The notes under the pieces are model-generated. The model worked only from the letters and a program-made list of their open reading frames with translations, did no database searches and was not told the DNA's origin. Source: Leptodontidium sp. MPI-SDFR-AT-0119 (Eukaryota; Ascomycota; Leotiomycetes; Helotiales; Leptodontidiaceae). From it: a DNA stretch of 64,000 nt. Every line of letters starts with the position of its first letter. Position 1 is the first letter of the stretch. This document shows, piece by piece, positions 31,576 through 42,660 of the stretch. The position numbers were made by a program, and so were the translations under genes. The stretch is taken from NCBI GenBank assembly GCA_020726505.1, contig JAHLEZ010000012.1:1860001-1924000 (forward strand), read 5' to 3'.

Positions 31576-32331
31576 TTAGATTTCTTCTGTGCGAATACCA
31601 CTAATTACTTCTGTGGCGTCTGAATCCCTCCCCAGCATCACCTCCTCCATTTCCCCCCCAGAATTATCCCCGCCACAGCCTCCCCCATGGCTATACCCCC
31701 CCGCATCCCCACCACCATGATATACATTTCCCCCATCGTCTCCACCATGTCCACCATAACCATAATTACCATGTCCCTCCTATAAAAAAGCCCACCCCAT
31801 AGCTCCACTCACATTCGCCGAATCTCCTCCATATCCAGGTTGCACATTGTAATGCCTCCCACTCCCCGCCGCCGCTGCATTCCCATGATATCCAAATCCA
31901 CCATTGTTGTTATCATCAAGCATAGTTTGGAAATCTGTAGGCCGGCTCGTCATCCTGACAGGTTCAGACTTCTCCCTGCGATGCCTCTTCTGCTCCTCGC
32001 TCAATTTCCTTAATCCCTTTTCATTTTCGGAAGAATTATTCCTCCTGTGCCAATATCTTCAGACGAGAGTTTGCGCAAGCCTCCCTCTTGTTGTTTCAAT
32101 CTTCGCACGGATTCTACTGCACTGTCGTGATCATTTTTCGTGATTCTGGTGGAGGAGGAGTGGTGAGTTGGGGATGTTGGTGGAGGAAAGCGCGGCTCGA
32201 AGGCGCGTTGATATTTGTTGATAGTCTAACGCGGATTTGATATGAAAGGAGGATTGTGGTTCGATTGCCGACCGCGGCCAATCATCCTCATATTTTTTCC
32301 TCTTCTCATCATCGTCTTGACTCGTTTTCAT
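31576..32331 (-). CDS. uncharacterised fungal protein with Gly/His-rich C-terminus
   Basis: Starts at an ATG reading MKTSQDDDEKRKKYEDDWPR, although the frame is open further upstream. A segment SFHIKSALDYQQISTRLRAA and a basic part (EEQKRHRREKSEPVRMTSRP) follow. An intron beginning GTGAGTGG after SAN joins to a low-complexity tail of Gly, His, Asn and Asp (EGHGNYGYGGHGGDDGGN) that ends near ATEVISGIRTEEI. Two frame changes are needed, the first in an A run near 32135 after LLLHQNHEK, so the gene has at least one indel or an unrecognised intron. No enzymatic motif is visible. The charged N-terminal half is probably partly coiled. It faces the NmrA-like gene tail to tail. Confidence 0.5.
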
Positions 32332-32664
32332 GTTCAGCTTCCAGAACTTCAATTTCGCTTTTAAATCCGGTATTTTGATTTGTGGTTGCTAGTGACAATA
32401 GAAAGCTGATGAATGAGGGAAAGATTGTCGGGTCCATGCGGGGATGAGGATATATTTATGCAGGTTGGACGTCGCACAGCCCGCGCTTTCGAGAAACTTT
32501 CTACGCCTTGGGCAGCGTCGACGGCGCAGCACGGCGCAGTCACGGCAGCGTGGCGATTGGTTAGCTATGCCTTGCAATTGGACAGCTCGCCTGGCAGGGA
32601 GTTGTTGCCCATCACGCGGAAATAAAAAGTGAGTCGATACGAAGTACATAGTAGGCTTGGAAAC
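32332..32664. other. intergenic, no gene recognised
   Basis: 5' flank of the Gly/His-rich gene and left flank of the mariner relic. Open frames here are shadows without domain resemblance. Confidence 0.4.
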
Positions 32665-34150
32665 AGTTCAAGAAATTTTATTTGTGCGCACCCTGCAATA
32701 TTACTGGAAGATTTTATGACAAGGGTGTGCGAGCAGGGGTTTTAGCCAGTGAGAATAGTAATATAATGATGCTGCTTTTCAACCTAATATCACAACAAAA
32801 CACAATATACAATATTCAAACCTAATGGAGTCTACAATATTGATTCCAACACCTAAAACACCGCGTAAAGATACATCTCGAGACGAACCTTTACGCTGTT
32901 ATACACTCTTTTTTGATGCCGGTTGGACGCAAGAGCAAATTGCTCTTCAATTAAACCTTACTCCAAACCAAATCCAATATGCTCTTGCTCATCGACTTAC
33001 TCCTCAAAAGATACGTTCTGGTCGCAAAATTCTTCTAAATACTCCTCAATGGAAGCGCCTTATTAATTGGGTTACAGCTTCTATGTTACGGAGTTGGAAG
33101 AAATCGAGGCAAATCACATGTACACGGCACGTGCTCCCGCACGCACACTCCTCGTGTGTATAAACCTTTCCATCTCTTGAACTCTCTTCCTTCCTTACTT
33201 AGTTGTTCGCTCTACATAGCGGTATACACTTGACTCTTGTACCTCACAGCAAGTAGTGGTTCACTCCACACGTTTACATTCTAAAGAGAATCGACAAACA
33301 CCATAGGCCGAAATCCCTTCTATTCTAGGCATAGATTGTAGCGAATATGCTATTCGGACAGCCTTCAAAAAGTAAGGCTTTACTTGTACACTTGCTCGAC
33401 GCAAACCTCCTCTTTCGATCAATCATATGGCTGCACGATTGGCTTAGGCAGAAGAGCACAAAAATTGGACAGAAGAGCAGTAGTTTTCGATACTGTGGAG
33501 TGATGAAACATAGGTACAACTAGGAAGGCATACAAAGACTTGGATCACACGTCGAATTGAACAATCAGAGGTCTATCACAAGGACTGTGTGATAGATCGT
33601 CACCAGCGGAAGATAGGATGGATGTTTTGGGGGTCAATTTCAGGGAAATATGGTCGACATCGTGGCTTATTTTGGGAGAAGGATTGGGAGACGATAAATG
33701 AAGGCTCTTATTCTGGAATTGTTATTCCAATTATTCAAGAGCTTTTACAAAAGTACTCTGACCTCCAGTTTCAACACGACAATGCCAGCGGTCATGCAAC
33801 AGCTTTCACAAAGTCAGTTTTTACAGCAATTGGCATTCAACCGATTTACTGGCCTGCCAACTCTCCAGATTTGAATCCAATTGAAGCGTTATAGGATGAT
33901 ATGAAGGACTATATCTAGGAGCACTACCCAGTGGTTCATAGGTCATATCAGAAGCTACGTGCAGCTGTACAAGAGGCATAGGAATCAATTTCACATGAGA
34001 GAATAAAAGAACTAGTTCGAACAATGCCACAGCGCTGTCAAGATGTAATTAATGCAAAGGGAGGGCCTACAAAGTGGTAGATAGTTTGGAAGGAGGGAAG
34101 AATGATTAAAGCGGCATTGGACTATTTGGGTGCAGGGGGTGTGTGTGCAT
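32665..34150 (+). mobile_element. Tc1/mariner transposon relic
   Basis: The transposase can be followed from MESTILIPTPKTPRKDTSRD at 32825 through a helix-turn-helix part (GWTQEQIALQLNLTPNQIQY) to HDNASGH and WPANSPDLNPIEAL, which contain the last two residues of the DD34(E/D) catalytic triad, and a tail ending before 34080. It is broken by several TAG/TAA stops at Gln or Trp positions and by a solo LTR at 33084-33278. Terminal inverted repeats are only weakly visible: CACCCTGCA near 32680 against CCCCTGCAC near 34135 in reverse. The outer borders are therefore approximate. Confidence 0.75.
33084..33278. mobile_element. solo LTR (195 bp) inserted in the mariner transposase
   Basis: Begins TGTTACGGAG and ends CGTTTACA, with the TG...CA ends of LTRs and an internal TATA-like GTATAAACC. 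It is flanked by exact 5 bp direct repeats TTCTA (33079-33083 and 33279-33283). Removing the LTR and one TTCTA restores the transposase frame across VTAS and KENRQTP. This identifies it as an LTR retrotransposon remnant left by LTR-LTR recombination. Confidence 0.9.
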
Positions 34151-34157
34151 TGACTAT

Positions 34158-34350
34158 GAATACTTCGTACATGTTAGAACAATCTGACCTTTGGCGTCTG
34201 TGCGGAGTACTAAAATATTCCACTTTACATGGGGGGTCAACCAATAAACTAATCCAGTTTATTCTTTTTCTCTTCTGTAACGGGTAAAATATGGATCGTT
34301 CAGCACAGACGCCAAACGCCAGATTGTTCGGGCATGTACGAAGTATGAAT
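34158..34350. repeat. short inverted-repeat element (MITE-like), ~50 bp arms
   Basis: Left arm 34158-34206 (TACTTCGTACATG...ACAATCTG..CTTTGGCGTCTGTGC) and right arm 34300-34350 are imperfect reverse complements around about 95 bp of AT-rich sequence. It directly abuts the right end of the mariner relic. Confidence 0.8.
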
Positions 34351-34397
34351 TCATGCCCCGTAGGGTCCAGGGGGTCCCTGTACTACACTATGACTCT

Positions 34398-34568
34398 AAC
34401 CTACTGTGGTCTTTGGATAAATAAGTCCACCCCCTGAGGGTTTTGAAGACAACCTCAACTAGGGTGGTAAGCCAATACGAAAGGCGATTTTGGCGTAATT
34501 GTGGGGTCGAAAGTGCTAGAAGCAGATGCCAGGGGTGGACTTATTTACCCCAAGACCACAGTAAACCT
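34398..34568. repeat. second short inverted-repeat element (MITE-like), ~36 bp arms
   Basis: Arms 34398-34433 (CTACTGTGGTCTTTGGATAA..AAGTCCACCCC) and 34532-34568 are imperfect reverse complements enclosing about 98 bp. It is unrelated in sequence to the element just upstream. Confidence 0.8.
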
Positions 34569-34603
34569 AAACCTCAAAGCCCTACGGCTTCGACAGCTAG
34601 CCC

Positions 34604-35248
34604 TTAGAATCCTGCTTTGCAGATTTCTGTTAGGAAACACACTTCACAAGTCATCCAGAAGTTGCTTACCCCATGAACTATCTCTGTGATTCTCCATACA
34701 CGGGGACTTCCCCCCCTCCCCTTTCTCAACCTCCTCAACCGCTGATGAAAGCATTCCAGAAGCATCTTGTGTTTGGTTTGTAGTTCGACATATTTAGTCT
34801 CGAGCCCACTGACGTAACTTGCTTGCCGTTTCCGAAATGCTCTCTGAGAGTTTCGATTCTGTGCTTGTCTCTGTGATAAGTAAAGATGTATTCTTGAAAG
34901 TAAAGTTGTGGAAATAAATGCGGTGAGAGGTTGGCGTATCCTTTCTTTTTTAACCTGATCAGCTGGCCTTGGATAAAACGGAGCTTGAGTCGATGATGCT
35001 GGACTTTCAAGATTACAGCTTTTTGGACTTGCTGTCTCTAGTAGTGTATTGGTGAAAGCCGGAGGATAAGAAAATGCATCATAGCTACCAGCCATCCAAT
35101 CCAGGGAGGTGTCAAAGTATTCGTTGAATTCTGATCGGTAAGAGACTCGAGGAAATTCACTAGAGTCAGGCGAGTTCCTAGCATCACCTCCTTTGTTTTT
35201 GATTGCGTCTGTGTTGAACATTCTACCTGTGTTGAAGGTGAGTTTCAC
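34604..35248 (-). CDS. bZIP transcription factor, short C-terminus
   Basis: The basic region reads QAQNRNSQRAFRKRQ, the N-x7-R pattern of AP-1/Yap-like fungal bZIPs (usual form QNRAAQRAFRxR), followed by heptad leucines in YVSGLETKYVELQTKHKMLL. Upstream is an N-terminal part with FNEYFDTSLDWMAGSYDAF. The stretch VKKERIRQPL to about HLYLS looks like an intron (GTTAAAAAAG to ATCACAG) that happens to be open; removing it joins ADQ directly to RQAQNR. After the zipper the protein stops within about 60 residues, shorter than typical family members, and the stop is close to the second MITE-like element. It may therefore be truncated. The start may be either Met1 or the internal MFNTDAIKNKGG. Confidence 0.7.
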   Translation of the reverse strand: MKLTFNTGRMFNTDAIKNKGGDARNSPDSSEFPRVSYRSEFNEYFDTSLDWMAGSYDAFSYPPAFTNTLLETASPKSCNLESPASSTQAPFYPRPADQVKKERIRQPLTAFISTTLLSRIHLYLSQRQAQNRNSQRAFRKRQASYVSGLETKYVELQTKHKMLLECFHQRLRRLRKGRGGSPRVWRITEIVHGVSNFWMTCEVCFLTEICKAGF

Positions 35249-36446
35249 TGGCGATCATTCGGTTGTATTGGTCCTACTGAAACAAGTAAGCCTACTTGAA
35301 TCTTGACTTATGTAGTACTTGTCTTCCCGAAAGTATTGAGAAGCAGAGAAAGTGTCGCACTGCTCGCGAGATTACTAACCTTTGTTAACTACAACGAACA
35401 GGAAGTCATTTGCAGCTTTGGTTTTTTTTTTTTTTTAGGTTCAGGCGCCCGTTGAAATGGTCGACATGATCTGCGAGGCTTACAAGCGGCTCTGGGAGGT
35501 TGTTTGCCGCTTCCGGCTAGCGGCATATGCACCTCCACGAACATGCAGAGGGCGGGATCCTCGGGTGGGCTCCATCATGTTTCCAAGACTACAGTATTAC
35601 ATCGCAAGTACCATTATTTTCTGTTGTTACGGTGACTAAGTCGACAACAGCCATATCGCATACCGAACACTGTGGAAGCAGTGCCAAGCAGATCGATGCA
35701 TGAACGTGATGGCATACCAATCAGATTCCCAACAACGTGCGCAAGTGGAAATTGAGGGGGATGTGGAAAGAAGAGCTCCGTCATGGAACGTTGAAGGTGA
35801 AGGGCTAGGGCAACACTTTGCGTGGGTGGCTGAGGGTCCCGACGTCAGTCTACATGGGTCCTAGCCTGCAGCTCACACGAAGCCTTTGGAATCGACTAGA
35901 ATAGTAGAGTTTAGAAGGATACGTGTTGTAACTCATGTAGCAGGACCTCATGGATATACAATTGAGTGAAAATTCACTCAAGGGACTTTTGTAGTTCATT
36001 CAGGATCAAGGGAGAGCACGGAAGGTACGAAAGGGGGTTTGCAAGATTGATGCAACGGCAGGGGTTTTGGCGGTGAGCAGTTCTACCACTCTACATTGGT
36101 GATTCTACCACTTTCTTCCACTTTTCAAGTAAAGGATAGGTGGCAGAATACCCCCTTGCAGACATCAAGCTCATGCGGTGACAAAGTTAAGTGCAGAGAA
36201 GTGCTGATAAGCCTTTTTCGTACTCGGACAGGAACCGCGGGATTTGATCCGAACATCCTCCATGTTTTCCAAAATCTTCCCTTTAATGTCTCCTTGAGGT
36301 GCGGCAACTGGCTCTATATTTCGTGGCACGCAATCTTCCACATATTTATTGAATCTCCTCAAAGCATCTCGTTAGAACTATACCCGTTGCTCTCGGCTCA
36401 GAACTCTGGACAGATGCAGTCGTTTCCTCAGATAGACCATTTCACA
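35249..36446. other. intergenic, no gene recognised
   Basis: Shared upstream region of the bZIP gene (minus) and the Zn2Cys6 pseudogene (plus). A T run near 35420 and no recognisable gene. Confidence 0.4.
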
Positions 36447-38380
36447 ATGGACGACTCTCAATTCTTCCTAGATCCGAACTTTTCCTTCGATGGCAGTCTA
36501 GGTGCCTTTCCAGATATATCGCAATTAGCTACAGAGCCTATGTAGTCGGGTTCTGGCCAACAGCTTAGATTAAAGTCCCGCATTCGAGCCTCGAGGGCTT
36601 GCATTGCATGTCGCTCCTGGTCAGTATCCCTCACAACCATACAAAAAGCCTATCCCGTGACTTCGTACCAGCCTCAGGTTTTATAGCCGTTAGCTAATCA
36701 CTTCTCAGCCACATGAAGTGCGACTCAGTAGAGCCAGTCTGCACGAGATGTCAAACATTCGGCAAGACATGTATCTACACTAAGTCACGACGAGGAGGTT
36801 CTTATAAAGCACCTCCCACGCAGGAACCCAAAAGCTCTCCTAATACTTAGACACCCGGCTCAGTCGCTGGCCGAGCGCCGAGTCTCGACGCAGACACCAT
36901 TTCCAAGAGATCCTGGGAAACTATTAGTAATCCCCAGATCTTCCCAGACTACTTCCCTTTGCCTGCGACTATCTCAGGGTCGAGATCCAGAAACAAAAAT
37001 GTAGATTTGATAGCCAGCTACTACGAGTTTTTCAATGATGCTCATCTAGTTGTCCTTCCTAAGCAGTAGCAGCTAAAGCGGATGTAGTCCGATCTAGCCT
37101 CACTAGAGCATCTTCTTCTTGTCATGAACTACATCGGCTCCGTCTATATCCCCGAAATATCCTCGGCGCCATACTAGAAACTAGTAGAAGAATCACTCGG
37201 CTCGGCTATATTACCCACGAATGGATTCTCAGTGCAGGCTTTAGCTCTCTTCGCTCTCGCAAGACACTGTGTAGACGAATACGATATCGCAGAGCAATAT
37301 GTCAACAAAGCGATCGACATAGCCTTGTCTATCGGGATGAATGTCCAGGAGTTCGTCGAAGTAAAGGGAGAAGGTGATTGTTTTTTGCAAGAGAGCTGGA
37401 GGAGAACATAGTGGCTAGTCTATATACTCGATAGTTTATTCGCCACGATAAGTCATTATTGTAGCCACTGCCTACAAAACGCGGCTATAGATGTTAATCT
37501 CCCTTGCGAAGATGCGGAATATGAAAGTGGAGTAAGTATTTTTCTATCCCACCTCTTCTAACCTTCTAGGCCTGCGAAGACTAATATCCCCAAGCAAATC
37601 CCAACCCCTCACACCCTTATCGAATACGACTCCCGCGAGTTCTCCGAGACCGTAACAACCTTCTCCTCCCTAACTTACCTCATCGACGCCATCCGTATCC
37701 TTAGCGCCATCATGTCCACCGTACACTCGCCCCAAGAACCCGGGTCCAAAGCTATCACCAGCGCCGACGCCAAATTCGTAAACTGGAGTCTCTACTTGCC
37801 CCACAGCAAGCAAGAAATCATCCAGCCCAACGGCACTATCGACGAAACCCTCTTCCTCGCACACCTCGTAATCAATAAGGAGAAACTGCTCCTGCACCGC
37901 CTATACTCACACTTACCGTACTTACCTCTCGAATCCCGCTCAAAGTGCACGCCACCGCCGTCAACCCGCGGGACAAGATCATTTTTTTAGCAGTCGCTGG
38001 CGATGTATACGGCGAAGGCGCTGGATGCGCTAACGGCGTTGATTATGTTATTTGCGTTCCCTGGGAGGGCGATTATATATAGTCTGATTGCGACGTGTGC
38101 GTTGGCGTTGGCGGTTATGGCACAGGTTAGTGCTTGTGGTTTCTTTAAGGATGGAGAGGAGAGGGGTGGGAGTAGGGGTGAGAACGGTTTTGCGGGGAAG
38201 GAGAGGGCGTACGCGGAGGGGAGGGATAGGGTGAGATTGGGACTTGGGGCGCTGAGGATTGGTGTTAGGGTTTGGGGACTTGCGAGACGGAGTGTGAGGG
38301 AGGTGGTGGGGGTTTCGAGGGAGTTGCTTGTTGGTGATGCGGCAACTGAACGATGTGAGAGTGGTGGGGGGGAGGAGTGA
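36447..38380 (+). pseudogene. Zn2Cys6 transcription factor with in-frame TAG stops
   Basis: From the ATG at 36447 (MDDSQFFLDPNFSFDG) a frame leads to RASRACIACRS, then an intron (GTCAGTATCC to CTTCTCAG), then HMKCDSVEPVCTRCQTFGKT, giving the CX2CX6C..CX2CX6C binuclear cluster of fungal Gal4-type regulators. The middle homology region includes LVEESLGSAILPTNGF and WLVYILDSLFATIS. The C-terminus includes MYTAKALDALTALIMLFAFP and RVRLGLGALRIGVRVWGLAR. At least seven stops, all TAG, interrupt it; all could come from CAG or TGG. The reading frame is otherwise preserved through two introns. This is a recently killed regulator with a RIP-type signature although it is not an obvious repeat, suggesting leakage from neighbouring transposons or an unseen duplicate. 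Confidence 0.8.
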
Positions 38381-38584
38381 GGAAGGGGGCGTGGAGATGG
38401 TTGTCCGGTGACGAGGATATGCTCGGCATTTTACTATTTTGGACATGATGACTTACATTTTTGAGGGGTTTGAAACCTAGCGAGGATTCATGAGTTTGGT
38501 GTGTTAGACTTAGGACTCGAGTATAGATTGGGGTACGGTGTTTAGCGAGGCTGTTTTGCAAGTTATACACCCTATGCTCTAGGA

Positions 38585-39358
38585 GAAAGAAAAAGAAGTG
38601 CTCTAATAATACTCCGCTTGGAAATATGAAGGTAGAGAATGCGGCATTGAGACGGATACTATGTGCAGTAATGTCCCTGTCATTCATTGTAGTTTTCACA
38701 TCGCGGAGATTCATAGTAACGTCTGTCAAGTCTCCAAATTGCCTGTTTGACGATAATTCATCGGTAGCGAAGTCATCGAGGCTGAGACGAAGGACGTTGG
38801 TTAAATTATGGAAAGACCCGTCACCGGCCCGAAATGCCTTCCCAAGGTTAGCTTCAGCTCTTATCCATACAGAAGATGACATACCTGGGATGTAACTCTT
38901 GCTTCTGCCTCGAGGATTTCCAGTTCCTCTCTATCTTCACGGATGTACCGCGGTCGCTAAACGGACAACGTTGCCTCCTTGGTGTTGCTGTACTTGATGT
39001 CGATACCAATGGCTACTTTGATACCCCTATTTGAGTACTGAATATAATCCCACGCAAGCTTTTTCAGATCTTTCCTATCTTGTGAATAGGACACTTCTAG
39101 AACAACGCCCGGATACTCCGCATCTCGGTGCTGGAACTGTGCATCGGGTTCGCGCCGGTGAACAACTCTTGTGCCTCCATCTGGGTTATCCTTCTTCAGG
39201 AATATTCGAGCGCACCCTCCATTGGCTATCCGAGCAGAATACTCCGCAGATGAGTCTCCGCGGTGGCTGATACCCTCGAGTTGTTTGCTGATCTCATCTG
39301 CGACAGAGGCGGTAAAGAAATCGTGGACCGGTGTTGGCATGCGAACCGATAAAAGCAT
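38585..39358 (-). CDS. PDDEXK nuclease-like fungal protein of unknown function, one stop
   Basis: The first exon starts MLLSVRMPTPVHDFF and contains RREPDAQFQHRDAEYPGVVL followed by LEVSYSQ, then LAWDYIQYSN and VAIGIDIKY. This PD..(x)n..E-V-S pattern with KEAT afterwards is seen in a large fungal family with a restriction-endonuclease-like core and no known role. A TAG at 38957-38959 follows LSV; with Trp there the sequence continues RPRYIREDREELEILEAEA, reaches a GTATGT donor and joins AFRAGDGSFHNLTNVLRLSL in the next exon. The C-terminal end is not resolved. The lesion (TGG to TAG) matches those in the neighbouring Zn2Cys6 pseudogene, so this is probably also a pseudogene. Confidence 0.55.
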
Positions 39359-39815
39359 GGATATCTGTCAAACATAGTCGTGTCACCCGGCGGTTTTTCA
39401 GGTACTAAGGCGTCTTTGTCAGCAGAGCATCCAATAAGTCAGCCAGTCAGCTAATGACAACTGATTGACTTATGGGGACTAGCTTATAAGCAGCTTAAAA
39501 GCTAGTACCTTAATTTTCTATTTACTAAAGTTAAGAAGTGCAGTGTTTTAATAAGTTTCTATTTAAATAGCGCCTCTTCTTTGCTAATTCTTGAGGCATT
39601 CCTAGTGCCACAGTATATTACCACTCAAATTAGAGCTCTGTGGAGTAGTCTATAAAACGCAAGAAGAGAAGACACACTTATACTTAGAGCTTATTATAGG
39701 GACAGAAAGGAAATCAAACGCTATTTTATATAACTGTGGCCACTAGGCCTCTTTTAACAACTAATACTCTATAAGAGGCTAATCTATTAGTGTCTCTTCA
39801 AGATATTAAGTTAAC
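39359..39815. other. AT-rich flank of the transposon block
   Basis: No gene. The text near 39430-39520 (AAGTCAGCCAGTCAGCTAATG) resembles the ends of the hAT-like element at 56142-56813 and may be a fragment of a related copy. Confidence 0.3.
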
Positions 39816-40062
39816 TGTGACGCTTGCCCTAGAAAGACGGCAATCACGTGTAACTGACGCCTCACATATCAACACCAGACATATGACGATACTAAGCATT
39901 AACTTAGAATCTATAACTACAGAGGAAAGAAGGTAAGGAAAGAAGAAGTCTATATATAAGAGGTCGGTATGCCTAGTACTATAGTAATCTCGGTACGTCC
40001 CGATCGGGCAGTACTAAGTGGAGCTGGTGGAAATGAGGCTCTGGGCTGTGCCGGTCGTCACA
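39816..40062 (-). repeat. 3' LTR of the gypsy relic with polypurine tract
   Basis: Read on the minus strand it begins TGTGACGACCGGC and ends GCAAGCGTCACA, so 247 bp with 7 bp inverted ends. Immediately before it (minus strand) is the purine run GGAGGGGGGGTAG (40063-40075), the expected plus-strand primer site. Confidence 0.8.
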
Positions 40063-41248
40063 CTACCCCCCCTCCGGAAAAAGCTCGTCCTCGAGCGTTA
40101 GTCTATCTCTTTGTCGCCATCGAGGTCGTCGTAGTCGTCTATGCTATCTTCCTACGCCTTGATCTATTTAGATAGCCTAGCGGGGGGTCTTACTTACTCG
40201 GGGTGACTAAGGTGGAAATCCCTGACTTTGTGCGGCGTATACTTAAGGTCAAAAGCGTCGTACTAGTCTAAATCAACGTCTTAGTTAAGCTAAGTAACGC
40301 GGTAAGATAGAGTCTTGCCCTTTTTGTAGTAGGCAAGTACTTCTTCTAATTCTCACTCGTCGTCGCCTATAATATTAATCGGCGGGGGGGCATCTTATAC
40401 TTAGCCTAATAGGGGATTATTAGGATCCCTACGTAGCTTACTAGCCGGAAAGACGTTATAGACCTTTATACTCGCTAGTAGTTCTAGGCAATACGAGTGT
40501 CCTACCTTCTCGAGTACCTTAAATAGTCCATTAGTTGGTATATCCAACTTCTTAAATAGACGGAGTGTCTTAAGGTAACGTATATCGAGCTAGACTAAGC
40601 TGTCTTTATTAAAGTCGACATCGCAGCAAGAGGCGTTGTAAGACCTAGCTATCTTGGCCTAGGCCACAGTGAGGTTCGACCGAGCTATGTCCTATGCCTT
40701 CTTATAGTGTTAAGTATAGTCAATGGCTTATTAAGTATTTAACTTATTAGTAGGAGTCACTAAGTCTAGTAAGTTAATTTTCTAGTCTTAATCTGTGCGT
40801 AGTGTATATCTATAGACTACCTCAAATAGGGAGAGCCTCCCTAGAGAATCGTGGGGGATAGACATCTAAGTATAGTCTATAATAAGGAAGTACTTTAACT
40901 AGTCGTCTTAATAGTAGGTAACGAAAGGTCTAAGTCGTTTCTATAGGTACTAGTTATACACTTCAGTCTAAATATCTGTCTATAAGTGATTAGCGACGGA
41001 CAGCTGTCTCTTAGTGCCAAGGATCTTGCTAAGGGCGGTCTAAAACCTAGAGACAAACTAGGGACCTCTATTAAAAGTAATAGTCAAGGGATCGCCAAAG
41101 TAATAGTATATATAGTAAATATATATAGTAGCTAACTTCCGAGTATCTGTCGTCTTCTAGTAAGGGATATTAATAGCTTGTTTACTAAATCTATTAATAA
41201 AGACAAGAACGTTGTCAAATCTATACTTGTCTTTAGTAAAGGAGTATT

Positions 41249-42660
41249 TGTCGGTGCAGTACCGGTTTATGTACTACGCCGTAAGTGTGAATATATTCAA
41301 AATGCGTGTATAGCGACAGAGTAATAAAGTGTAGTTCAAAATCTATGTGTATTTTAAGAGAGTATAAAGAGAGTTAGACTATATAATACGAAACCCCACC
41401 GAATCTCCACCGAAACTAGTCAGGCTAGGCTTTAACCCCTGAATTTAACTTACACTCCCTTTTCTAAACTAAAGTATACTTATATAAGGACTTATAAATT
41501 AATATTAATAAAACTTCTTTTAGAAAAACTATTTTTAATACACGTAAAAGTAAATAATAAGTAATATATAAGAAATAACAAATAAAATAATAAAGTATTT
41601 AATAGCGTCTAATTCTAGCCTAACAGTGTCTCAAAAGTGCCTCGAAAGGGGTCCGAATATAGCGAGATGCCTTAGCAAAGCTAAGCGAGAACTAATAATA
41701 ATAAGAATTCTTAGTATTATATAACGTAATAAATATATATATATATCGCCTCCCCTTTAAAGGTTTAGAATCTCCTTAGTAAATACATATATAATAACTA
41801 TACGTATATTACTCTTTAATCTCTCTAATTCGTTTAATATAACTTAAAAACTAATATTTCTGAGAAGACTATATTAAATTAAATAGATAATCTAAAAGTA
41901 AGTATACTCTTTGGAGATAGTTCGGTAGGGAAATAGTGTACTAACTAGAAACTGTGTGTCGGTGCAGTACCGGTTCATATACCACGCCGCATGTGTGAAT
42001 ATATTCTAATGTGAGTATAGCGATAGAGTAATAAATGTATAATTTAAAATCTGTGTGTATTTTAAGAGAGTGTGAGGAGAGCTAGACTATATATTATAAA
42101 ACCTTACCGAATTTCTATCGAAACTAGTCCGGCTAGGCTTTGACCCCTAACTTTAATTCGCACTTACTTTTCTAAACTAAAGTATACTTATGTAAGGGCT
42201 TGTAGACTAATATAGGCAAAACTTCTTTTAGAAAAACCATTTTTAACACACGTAAAAATAAATAATAAGTAATATAAGAAATAATAAATAAAATAACAGA
42301 GTATCTAATAGCGTCTAACCCCAATCTAATAGTGTCTCGAAAGTGCCTCGAAAGGGGCCCGAATCTAGCGAGACGTAATAGCGAAGTTAAGCGAGAACTA
42401 ATAATAATAAGAACCCTTAGTATTATATAACGTAATAAATATATATATATATCGCTTTCCCTTAAAGATTTAGAGTCTCCTTTAGTTAATACACGTATAA
42501 TTACCGTACGTATACTACTTTCCGATTTCTTTAATTCGCTTAATATGGCTTAAAAACTAACATTTTTAAAAAGACTATATTAAATTAAATAGACAACTTA
42601 AAAGTAAATATAATCTTTAGAGATAATTCAGTGGGGAAATAATGTATTAATTAAAAATAA
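41249..42660. repeat. tandem direct repeat, about 706 bp unit, at the copia 3' side
   Basis: Unit 1 (41249-41956) and unit 2 (41957 to about 42660) each consist of an LTR of 256 bp followed by the same roughly 450 bp of internal sequence. The element therefore carries two LTR-plus-adjacent-internal modules in tandem at one end. Confidence 0.85.

Noticed and set aside
31780..32004. bZIP-like basic region (EEQKRHRREKSEP)
   Set aside because: No N-x7-R basic motif and no leucine heptads follow; only a charged segment of the Gly/His-rich protein.
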